NCBI RefSeq assembly: GCF_029633865.1
Contig: NC_079211.1
Span: 143,313,252 to 143,377,251 of the forward strand
DNA length: 64,000 nt
From: Lampris incognitus
Lineage: Eukaryota > Chordata > Actinopteri > Lampriformes > Lampridae
Direction: 5' to 3'
A program made the translations under genes and the position numbers. This document shows, piece by piece, positions 39,278 to 48,375 of this stretch. The notes beneath the pieces are model-generated. The model saw only the letters and a program-made list of their open reading frames with translations, was not told the origin of the DNA and ran no database searches. Position 1 is the first letter of the stretch. Each line of letters begins with the position of its first letter.

Positions 39278-40345
39278 ATCGGCTCTGAGCCCTTTCTTGT
39301 TTGCAGTGGTGATGGACAGGTTGACGGACAAGATCAGGCAGCGAGTCTCTGTGGACTATGATCTTCATGGATTGGATCCACCATTGCACGATCACTACAA
39401 TGGTTAGGGAGGGGATTAGACTTGTGTGCCATCCTTTACACATGACATGGCAGTTGATCAAATTTGATATATGCCCATTGCTAAATAAATCACATCCTTG
39501 TTTAACTTCATATTAACTTTATGTTAAAGCCCTTTGAGTGGCTGTTGCAGCTAGAAAAGCGCTATGCAAAATGCAACTTGATTGATTGATGGGTGGACAT
39601 TGTGACCTGTAGCGAGCGTAGGATGCAGGCAGAGAGCCTGGAGAGATGGAGGAATGCACTGGAGAGACGAGGAATGAAAGTCGGTAGGAGCAAGACGGAG
39701 TACATATGCATGAATGAGAGGGAGGACAGTAGAATGATGGGGAAGCAAGGCGCAGAGAGGAGTTTAAAAACTTGGGGTCGACTGTTCAAAGTGCAGAAGA
39801 GAGGTGAAGAAGAGAGTGTAGGCAGGGTGGAGAAGAGTGTTAGGAGTGATTTGTCACAGAAAGGTACCAGCAAGTGTTAAGGGGAAGGTTTACAAGACGG
39901 TTGTGATACCAGCTATGTTATATGGTTTGGAGACGGTGGCACTGACGAAAAGACAGGAGGCGGAGCTGGAGGTGGCAGAGTTGAAGATGCTAAGATTTTC
40001 ATTGGAAGTGACGAAGAAGGACAGGATTAGGAACGAGTATATTAGAGGGACAGCTCATGTTGGACGGTTTGGAGTCTAAGCAACAGAGGCGAGATTGAGA
40101 TGGCTTGGACATGTGTGGAGGAGAGATGCTGGGTACATTAGGAGAAGGATGCTGAGTATGGAACTGCCGGGGAAGAGGAGAAGAGGAAGGCCAAAGAGGA
40201 GGTTTATGGATGTGGTGAGGGAGGACATGCAGGTGGCTGGCGTAACAGAGGAAGATGCAGAGGACCGACAGAGATGGAAACCGATGATCCGCTGTGGTGA
40301 CCCCTAACAGGAGCAGGCAAAAGAGCAAGAAGAAGAAAAAGACGA
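39278..40345 (+). pseudogene. 5'-truncated LINE reverse transcriptase remnant
   Basis: It begins at LSPFLFAVVMDRLTDKIRQ (RT palm motif). After an insertion it resumes as VDIVTCSE, SLERWRNALERRGMKVGRSK, VIPAMLYGLETVALTKRQEA, RLRWLGHVWRRD, KRRRGRPKRRFMDVVREDM and MIRCGDP. These are C-terminal motifs of a fish non-LTR retrotransposon. It is broken by frameshifts and in-frame stops, and ends in GACCCCTAACAGG plus an AAGAAGAAG tail. Confidence 0.9.
39372..39592 (+). mobile_element. Short retroelement 3' end inserted into the LINE RT active-site region
   Basis: About 220 bp separate the TMIF-like end of the RT motif from the DIVTCSE continuation, replacing the YADD-type box. The insert ends TAGAAAAGCGCTATGCAAAA then TTGATTGATTGAT, a SINE/L2-like 3' tail. 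Confidence 0.65.
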
Positions 40346-41358
40346 TATTGAGATACATAACCTTGTATATAAAAAGATGTTGTAGCAGTGTTCGAGACTC
40401 TGACCCGAAGTTTGGACCAAGCTGTTTTTCCTATACCTTTGAATTTATTTGAAGGTTGAACAGGTTCAGCCAAAGTGTGAACAGTTAACATGAAGTCAAG
40501 ATAACATTTGATGCCAGATGCCCGTTTTATTAACTTGGCTTGGAGCCAGCAAGCCTCTGAATAAATGAGCTACAGTGAAAATCAGAGCTATTCATATAGT
40601 AAGTTACCATCGTCAACAGATTTGAATCTTTTCATATTCACGGTTATGTGTTGCTCGGGTCAAGAGTCCTTAGCCGTGACTGATGAGGTAAAATGTTGAG
40701 ATTGTCTCAAAGCAGACCCTACTGTTAGAAGCATCCAAGCCACACTAGCCAGTGAGTCCTCTCTCTCTAAGAGCTCCACCCGAACACCCAGAGCATCGCC
40801 AATACGCCTGATTGAACTTGGATCCTCACTGGGGCTCGATTGGGCGGATAGCCTTTCATCCCTCTATTCATTTTTTAAGACCTGTTCGTGATTGAGGCTT
40901 CAAAACTGGCCCGTAAGAGGGAATGTTTTGTGGAGTTATTCCTCCAGCAGAAAATACCGCGGAACAGAGCTGCCTGGTCCGTGTGAATGGACCATAACTT
41001 GAGATGCTGCTCTCCACTGTGGTAGTGCGTTATTGATTGATAGCAGCAGGACGACTCCATTCACGCCGGGTTACTCAACATTTACTGCGTGGTGAACACA
41101 TCGGTCTCGTGTGAAGACGGCTGACATGGAGTTGCAAACGATCCTCACACTAACATCGCGCGCATTGAGCTGTCACTTCTGGAAAACTGTGACTTTGGCT
41201 GAAACTGTGTCACGGATTGAACTTTAAAACTCCCTGTAAGAGGACAGCCCTCTAACAACTAGACCCCCCCTATCTTCTGTCTTGGACAGTGGACAATGGA
41301 GAGGAGCGTTACATAACAAAAAAGGGGGGCTGTGGTAGAGGTCATGTATTAGTATCAT
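40346..41358. other. Intronic stretch, nothing assigned
   Basis: There are no recognisable repeats, apart from short runs, and no coding signal. Confidence 0.35.
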
Positions 41359-41560
41359 CAGAGGTGGAAAACTCCGTTTCGGAAAGTAGAAGTACTAACC
41401 ATGTATTTGCTCCACCCATGCACTAAACCAGCTGATTCAAATTAGCCCAACACGTCAGCCAGGTAGGAGAACTAATTAGTGAAATCAGCTGGTTTAGTCC
41501 ATGGGTGGAGCAAATACATGGTTAGTGCTTCTACTTCTGAAGCCGGGTTTTCCACCTCTG
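41359..41560. mobile_element. hAT-type MITE (202 bp), perfect target duplication
   Basis: Ends CAGAGGTGGAAAACTC and the inverted GGGTTTTCCACCTCTG are flanked by a perfect 8-bp duplication AGTATCAT (41351-41358, 41561-41568). The interior is palindromic (ACCATGTATTTGCTCCACCC and its complement). Confidence 0.93.
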
Positions 41561-41656
41561 AGTATCATAACATCACACGAACACGAGACGATTTGAGGCG
41601 GGGTACAAGGGGATGCCATCCCCCTTGTTAATCAAATTGACAAAAACCACCTCTAT

Positions 41657-42100
41657 CGGGGCGTCCAGGTGGCATGGCGGTCTATTGCGTTGCTTACTAA
41701 CACGGGGATTGGCGGTTCGAATCCCCATATTGCCTCGGGCGTAGCTGGGCGTTCCTTCAGACACAATTGGCCGTGTCTGCGGGTGGGAAGCTGGATGTGG
41801 GTATGTGTCCTGGTTGCTGCACTAGCGCCTCCTCTGGTCGGTCGGGACACCTGTTCGGGGGGGGGGGGGTAGCGTGATCCTCCCACGCGCTATGTCCCCC
41901 CTGGTGAAACTCCTCACTGTCAGGTGAAAAGAAGCGGCTGGCGACTCCACATGTATCGGAGGAGGCATGTGGTAGTCTGCAGCCCTCCCCAGATCGGCAG
42001 AGGGGGTGGAGCAGCGACCGGGACGGCTAGGTAGAGTGGGGTAATTGGCCAAGTACATTAGGGGAGAAAAAGGGAGGGGGAAATCTAAAAAAAATAAAGG
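41657..42100 (+). mobile_element. SINE family B, nearly full length
   Basis: Flanked by 15-bp target duplications AAAAACCACCTCTAT/AAAAACCATCTCTAT (41642-41656, 42101-42115; one mismatch). B box GGTTCGAATCCC is intact. A G run expands the middle. Confidence 0.92.
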
Positions 42101-42345
42101 AAAAACCATCTCTATGTACAACTGCCATCCCCCTTTGCATCCTCTTTTGCAAGTTAATGTGATATATCTTGATCAAGAAACATATAGAAACATATATTAT
42201 GAGTCGTTGTAATTTGACATGCAGCATGTGTTTTCCTGGCATGATGTGCATGGTACAGTATGTAATGTTCTGTGGACATCATAGTGAATGAATCTTGTAA
42301 TAAAATGAATTGCAGGCAAGGTCAGTAATAGTATGACAGTATATC

Positions 42346-42687
42346 TGGTGGCACGGTGGTGCAGCCGTTAGCGCTGTGGCCTCACAGCAAGAAGGTCCAA
42401 CCTTGGGGGCGGGGGGGGGGGGGTCATCCAGGGTCGTCCTTTGTGTGGAGTTTGCATGTTCTCCCCGTGTCCGCGTGGGTTTTCTCCGGGTGCTCCGGTT
42501 TCCCCCACCATCAAAAAGACATACTACTTGTTAGGGTTAATACTCCTGTCTGTGCCCCCTGACCGAGGCAACGGAAAGAAGAACTGGAGTTGGTCCCCGG
42601 GTGCGGCACCACAGCTGCCCACCACCCCCCGCTACACAGCTGGGATGGGTGAAATGCAGAGAGGACTTTCCCCACGGGGATTGATAT
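42346..42687 (+). mobile_element. SINE family A, alternative-tail subtype
   Basis: Flanked by AGTATATC (42338-42345, 42688-42695). The B-box region is deleted after AAGAAGGTCC. The 3' part matches the copy at 18830 (GACCGAGGCAACGGAAAG, GCTACACAGCTGGGATGGG). Confidence 0.88.
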
Positions 42688-43178
42688 AGTATATCAAAAT
42701 CAAAAATAAAACAATGAGTGTGAAGTGACGCTGTGTTATGAACCAAAAGGGGAGTCTACTCACAAAACTAAACCATAGGACGTGTTTTCCTCTGAGCTTT
42801 CAAATAGTTTTTGAATACACTTTGCATGGCTTGGTAGGCCTGTGGCTATACAGTCTGTTATTTTGTTTTTGTTGTTTGACGCCCCCCCCCCCCACCCACA
42901 AACCAAAAGACATGTCCCGTACTTGCAGTGATCAGATACTGAGGATATGTGAAAGTGACAGACGTCTACCAACGTACTGTGCATCTGCTGCCTGTCAGAT
43001 TTGTTTGTCTTGCTTGGCTTGACTCCTGGTTGTTATTCACGTCATCGCTGAATGACAGAGGTCTTCTTCTCCCCCTTTTCTCACTAACTGGTACGTTCGG
43101 TTCCCTGCTCTCTTAAGTTTCCGCCTTTGCACAAGCACCACGATGGTTGGTGATCGTTACGGACTACGCCCGCTACCA

Positions 43179-43628
43179 GGGCGTCCGAGTAGGGTGGCGG
43201 TCTATTCCGTTGCCTACCGACACGGGGATCGCTGGTTCGAATCCCCCATGTTACCTCTGGCTTGGTCGGGCGTCCCTACAGACACAATGGGCTGTGTCTG
43301 CGGGTGGGAAGCCGGATGCGGGTATGTTTCCTGGTTGCTGCACTAGTGCCTCCCTCTGGTCGGTCGGGGCACCTGTTCAGGGGGGCAGGAACTGGGGGGA
43401 GCAGCATGATCCTCCCATGCACTACACCATTTCTATGTCCCCCTGGTGAAACTCCTCACGGTCAGGTGAAAAGAAGCGGCTGGTGACTCCACATGTATTC
43501 GAAGAGGCATGTGGTAGTCTGCAGCCCTCCCCGGATCAGCAGAGGGGGTGGAGCAGTAAACGGGACGGCTCGAAGGAGTGAGGTAATTGGCTGGATACAA
43601 TTGGGGAGGGAAAAAAAGAGGGGGGGGG
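43179..43628 (+). mobile_element. SINE family B
   Basis: Head GGGCGTCCGAGTAGGGTGGC, B box GGTTCGAATCCC, the family body and an ACAATTGGGGAGGGAAAA end. No clear target duplication seen. Confidence 0.85.
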
Positions 43629-45735
43629 TTGGACTACCACATGTGCCACTGCACCCGCAGCTGCACAAGTGGCCCAGCACCTATAGGAGTCACTAGTTGC
43701 AACGGTGGGACGAATTACCCTACTGGCAACCCCACCAAGGAGCACTTTCAATTATGTTCATTGCGACGCCCTGCCAAGCCGGAGGTAACACCAGGGCTCA
43801 AACTGTAAACCTCAGCATTGGGACGCTAGTGTAAAAGTCCACCACGCCGCATGAGAGCCAACAAAAATAAGCTGAGTTGCACCGCTCAGTATTGCCAAGA
43901 GGATGTAGTTGGTTGAAATATTGCGAATTTGCAAATTGCTGAAGATATGATGAGTTTAGAGTCAGTTGCTGCTAGCTGGGCTGCAGGGCCGTTCTTCTGT
44001 CGTGGTGTGAGGCGGAGACGGACCGCTTGCAAACTTTGTCTGTAGTGCAAGACACCTGAATGGATGGCTGTCAGTGGACATTATGGATCCCGAGGAAGAG
44101 ACGTACTATGTTTATGACACGGGCCCAGTTTGTCCTCGGCAGATATGAGTGGGAGGTTTTACCGGGTAAAAGGGGGAGACTGCACGTTAACTTCACAGAG
44201 CTAAGTGCTCAGACCCGGCAACCGATGACAGTGTTCAAGGAAGTGGCAGTAAAAAGAGAGGCAATCGTAAAATGTTAGTGCTGTTAAACAGATTTTATAA
44301 CCATAGCAGTGGCATTTTGTGCATGTGTGTGTGTTCTGTGGCTGAAATAATGCAAAGCTATGTATCTTATGAAGTACATCACATGACGCCTCAAAATTAT
44401 AAATATAAAAATGATCAAACGCATGGGCCCTACATAGCTTATATTAATCGTATTATATTAATTAAGAGAAACGGCTGGATCAGCAAACAGAATGCCACCT
44501 CAGAGGAAGCACTAACTACAGGAAATATGATGTTTGAGAGAGGGTTACGGCGCAAAGCAATCTGCAAAATATACAAGTGCCGCCACTGCCAACGCCTCGT
44601 AGCGGAGGAGGGCCTCGTGTGAAATTGCCGGGATTAGTATGTGTTGACGACTTTAGCTTCCTGCTCTCGAGTCCTTTGGAAGACAGGAAGCTGCGCTTAA
44701 AGTGTACCGCTGCTTCGGCCGTAGGAGCGGAGCTTATAGGGCAAGCCCCCCCCCCTTAACGGTCAGAACAAGTCCGGTACTCCGGGGTGTTTTATTTCAC
44801 GCCGCCTTGGGTTCTGTTAACTGGAAACTTGGTATTTTACAGTGGCTAGGCCTGTGTGATGACAGCGCCGTGCAGTCCGGGCGAACGGCCTGACTCGTGT
44901 GTCGATATCGTGACGGAGGCCCCAAAAATTTGAGCAGCGGTGGCCCCTAACCTCGGTCTCAGCAGCCTCAAAATATTAATTAACACTGAATATACAAACC
45001 AGGGAACGACGTGAACCCATTTAAGCGCCTCTGTTTGTGTGTTTGCCCCTTCCCGTTGTTTTAATTAAGAGGAAACTCGTTGCGAATTAAGGTACGCTAC
45101 CGTCTCCCATTTAAAAGATGACACCAGCGGCGGCGCTCGCATGCGAAGCTGACCCGACCCCATCCCGGCAACACATATTATATAAAAATCCTTTCTGCGT
45201 GAAGCCATCTCAGAGTAACGCCAGCCGGCGTCCAGTAACACGACCCGAGACAACAGGTGGGGCAAAAAATTGTCGGCCCCATCCCGCTGGTCTGTGATTT
45301 CTGCATGCAGGTGTGCCTCTGTCCGAGTCTGTGTGTGTGTGTGTGTGTGGCTGCCTTCAACTTTCAGTTGCTATTTTAAGACTCGCGAGCGCACTAAAAG
45401 CACCTGTGAGATATTTAGCATCAATGTCACAATATCACACGGGCCTCGATGCGGCTTTATCCCATTTAATTGACATAATTCAGACCAGGGGAGCACATAA
45501 ACCCGAGAAGGGCCTTTGAATCAGCAAAGTGCTTGTAATGTAATAAGCACTCTCAACTAAATGGAGCCTTGACTCCATTTGAAAGAGGGCAGAAATATGT
45601 ATGCACTCTTGCTTAAGGCTTTCGTCTTGCATATAAATCACTCCAGCCGGGTGTCGGGAGTCCTACCGTTAGCGGCGCTATGCTAGGCTGTTGTCACACG
45701 GGCCAAGCTTTCCAGGTTTGCGTGTGTTTAAAATG
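43629..45735. other. Intronic stretch, nothing assigned
   Basis: Open frames at 44060-44278 and 44272-44622 show no recognisable domain. A 22-bp exact match to 37430-37451 lies at 44119-44140. The part at 44960-45120 (AATATTAATTAACACTGAAT, TTTTAATTAAGAGGAAACTC) looks like possible conserved non-coding DNA. Confidence 0.3.
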
Positions 45736-45774
45736 TTGTGTTCACACCTGTAGTCTGGTTCTCTGGTCCAAACC

Positions 45775-46160
45775 ATCCATCCATCCATTATCCGAACCAC
45801 TCATCCTGCTCTCAGGGTCGCCCCCGGGGATGCTGGAGCCCATCCCAGCAGCCATTAGGCGGAAAACGGGCGGGGAGACACCCTGGACAGGCCGCCAGGC
45901 CATCACACAGGGCCGACAATACACACACACACGCACACATTCATACCTGGAGACAATTTAGTACGGCCGATTCACCTGACCTGCATGTCTTCGGACTGTG
46001 GGAGGAAACCGGAGCTCCCAGAGGAAACCCACACAGACACGGGGAGAACCTCCAAACTCCACACAGAGGACGACCCCTCCCCTCCAAGGTTGGACTACCC
46101 CGGGGCTCGAACTCCGAATCTTCTTGCTGTAAGGCGACTGCGCAGGGCACCCTGCCGCCG
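45775..46160 (-). mobile_element. SINE family A, full length, minus orientation
   Basis: Flanked by a perfect 11-bp target duplication TGGTCCAAACC (45764-45774, 46161-46171). On the + strand it starts with CATCCATCCATTATCCG, the inverted ATGG tail, and ends at the inverted head. It was inserted into the transposon remnant at 45736. Confidence 0.92.
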
Positions 46161-46508
46161 TGGTCCAAACCAACCAGTGAAAAATGTCACTTTGTTGGAT
46201 TTTGCATTTTTCCAAAGGAAAAGAAGCAAAGTTGACGAACCAGTAAATCATTTAATTGGCCTAGTTTGGTGATGGTGTGTCCTGCGAAGTACTTCAGAAA
46301 TCCAGGGCGGGCGGTAAAACGACCGCTGGGATTTTCTGAAGCATTCGTGTTTTGTGTAATGATACAACATGAGTCAAGGGCGAACGTGCCCGCGAGGGGA
46401 GAAGCGACTCTTATCGGTATACAAACATCATTTATCATAATTATCCGAGTAAAAGCGTATAACGTTTCGGTCGTTCGGACCTTCGTCAAGACATAAAACC
46501 ATGACGAA

Positions 46509-46645
46509 CATCCATCCATCCATCCATCTTCCGAACCGCTTATCCTGCTCTCAGGGTGGCGGGGATGCTGGAGCTTATCCCAGTGGTCACTGGGTGGCAG
46601 GCGGGGAGACACCCTGGACAGGCTGCCAGGCCATCACAGGGCCAA
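46509..46645 (-). mobile_element. SINE family A, 3' fragment
   Basis: The inverted tail (CATCCATCCATCCATC) plus TATCCTGCTCTCAGGGTGG, GGAGACACCCTGGACAGG and CCATCACAGGGCC is present. Head and core are missing, consistent with 5' truncation. Confidence 0.85.
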
Positions 46646-47257
46646 GAAGTGCATCAAGTACAGAAAAAATATTACTGTATTAACTTTCACAACTAGAAGC
46701 CCAAGCCCTGGTTGAACATGAGACCAGACACTGCAAATAAGAGGCCGCACGTGGACGGAGGATGAGGTCAGATGACCCATTTTCAGAAAATCCTGCGATT
46801 AATTTTGCATGATTCCATGACATCATTTCCTGAGTTTGGTATTGGTAACGTTTATATCACAAACAAACCTCACTTTACCCAGAAGTAAACAGGTGGTCTC
46901 GGTGTGGTTTCTTTGGTCCGCACCAGGGTTCGAATGACATCATTCATACCAGCCCAGACAAGCCAGACTAAACAGGCAAACCCGCCGTAGCTCGTCTGAA
47001 CCGCACCAGCCACGTCAGGTGCGAACACAACCTGAGATGATGAAATGTTGTCATGGAAGACTGTGACTGGCTGAAATGTCTCACAAGTGGATGCCTGGTT
47101 TTCTCTTTCTCTGCTCTTCCCAATCCATGTTTTTTTTTTTTAGGAAAAGAGGAGCTGAACACAGCTGTGTCCAGGCACACTTAGGCTGAGCAGGATTAAT
47201 GATAAAAATCCTTTATTCACGGGCCATGTCAGCAATAAATATAGAAATAAAAATGCC

Positions 47258-47350
47258 AGCCGGTCTTCCTTACGGCATGGCATTCCTTACGGCACAGCAT
47301 TCCTTATGGCATGGCATTCCTTACGGCACAGCATTCCTTACGGCATGGCA
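47258..47350. repeat. 19-bp tandem repeat
   Basis: About five units of the type CATTCCTTACGGCATGG / CATTCCTTACGGCACAG alternate, giving a 38-bp higher period. Confidence 0.85.
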
Positions 47351-47439
47351 GGTCGAGACAAACCCAATTACAGCAATCATTCATATAAGTAAACACAAGA
47401 AGCAATCAGATGGTTTGAATTAAAAATCAGACATGCTTG

Positions 47440-47815
47440 GGGCGTCTGGGTGGCATGGCAGTCTATTCCGTTGCCTACCAACAAGGGGATCGCCGGTTCG
47501 AATCCCCGTGTTACCTCCGGCTTGGTCGGCCGTCCCTACAGACACAATTGGCCGTGTCTGCGGGTTGGAAGCCGGATGTGGGTATGTGTCCTGGTCGCTG
47601 CAGTAGCGCCTCCTCTGGTCAGTCAGGGGAACTGGGGGGAGAAATAGCATGATCCTCCCACGCACTATGTCCCCCCTGGGGAAACTCCTCACTGTCAGGT
47701 GAAAAGAAGCGGCTGGCGACGCCACTGCAGCAACCGGGACGGCTCGGAAGAGTGGGGTCACTGGCCGGATACAATTGGGGAGAACAAGGGGGGGGATCCC
47801 CCCCCCAATAAAAAG
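47440..47815 (+). mobile_element. SINE family B, just upstream of the long-isoform exon
   Basis: Flanked by 18-bp target duplications, AAAAATCAGACATGCTTG (47422-47439) and AAAAATCATACATGCTTG (47816-47833), with one mismatch. It lacks part of the body around ACATGTAT. It ends 224 bp before the acceptor of the 48040 exon. Confidence 0.93.
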
Positions 47816-48039
47816 AAAAATCATACATGCTTGTGGTGCAGTGTGCACAGAAATAAACGAGTCACAACCAGGATTGATTTGAATTTCCAGTCATCTGACC
47901 TGTATGATGGAGGATATGTAGGCTCCTCTTTTTCCTCCAGTGTTGTTTGCTTCATCAGCACCGTACTGTTTACCTAAGAGTTATGTGCTTTTTTTGACTC
48001 TGATTGATTCTCATGCATTAATGTCCTGGTTTCTTGTAG

Positions 48040-48375
48040 ATACCACAGCAGCTGAGTGCTTCGACGTTGTGCAGATATGAGCAGTCGGTTCTGGACTACT
48101 GCCATCCCAACCGGTCACTGCATCTCACCATGGGCGTGGCGCCCCCGACTCAGGCCCTGGGAGGTCTTGGGCCGGCCGGGTACTACACAGGCCTACGTAC
48201 ATATGGCTGCCTTTCCATCCAAGCCTCTACTGCCTTGCTCCCAGACCCCCGCCCCCATCCCCCATCCCCCATCCCCAACTCCCTCCAACAGCGAGCTGTG
48301 CACACAGCTAAAGAAGCACCTGTGCCTCCACCGGCGAGCCCGTCTCTGCCATCGAAAGGACGGAGGCCCATTTAA
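48040..48375 (+). CDS. lrrtm4: lrrtm4 alternative 3' exon: long-isoform cytoplasmic tail
   Basis: An acceptor (TGGTTTCTTGTAG|ATACC) opens a phase-0 frame of 111 residues ending at TAA 48373-48375. Spliced from the GAG|GTATGA donor at 6185, it replaces the final Val with this tail, giving about 630 residues. The start IPQQLSASTLCRYEQSVLDY, followed by C and SLHL, aligns with the tails of mammalian long LRRTM3 and LRRTM4 as I recall them: [I/M]P at the start, Y-[D/E]-Q-x-x-[I/L]-x-YC, then a Leu-His element. After about 33 residues the match stops and the tail is Pro-rich (DPRPHPPSPIP, APVPPPASPSLPS), longer than the roughly 70-residue mammalian tails. The remainder might be lineage-specific or, if another donor is used, not coding. 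The ECEV PDZ ligand is lost in this form. Confidence 0.75.
   Translation: MPQQLSASTLCRYEQSVLDYCHPNRSLHLTMGVAPPTQALGGLGPAGYYTGLRTYGCLSIQASTALLPDPRPHPPSPIPNSLQQRAVHTAKEAPVPPPASPSLPSKGRRPI

Larger units (their letters stand above)
45736..47031. mobile_element. Possible DNA-transposon remnant interrupted by SINEs
   Basis: GTTGTGTTCACACCTG (45736) is an imperfect inverted match to CAGGTGCGAACACAAC (47016). Inner motifs CTGGTCCAAACC and TTTGGTCCGCACCAG continue the pairing. A full SINE (45775) and a SINE fragment (46509) lie inside. No transposase seen. Confidence 0.5.

Noticed and set aside
44272..44622. 116-codon open frame
   Set aside because: No recognised domain, no splice context or neighbouring exon. 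Left as unassigned intron.
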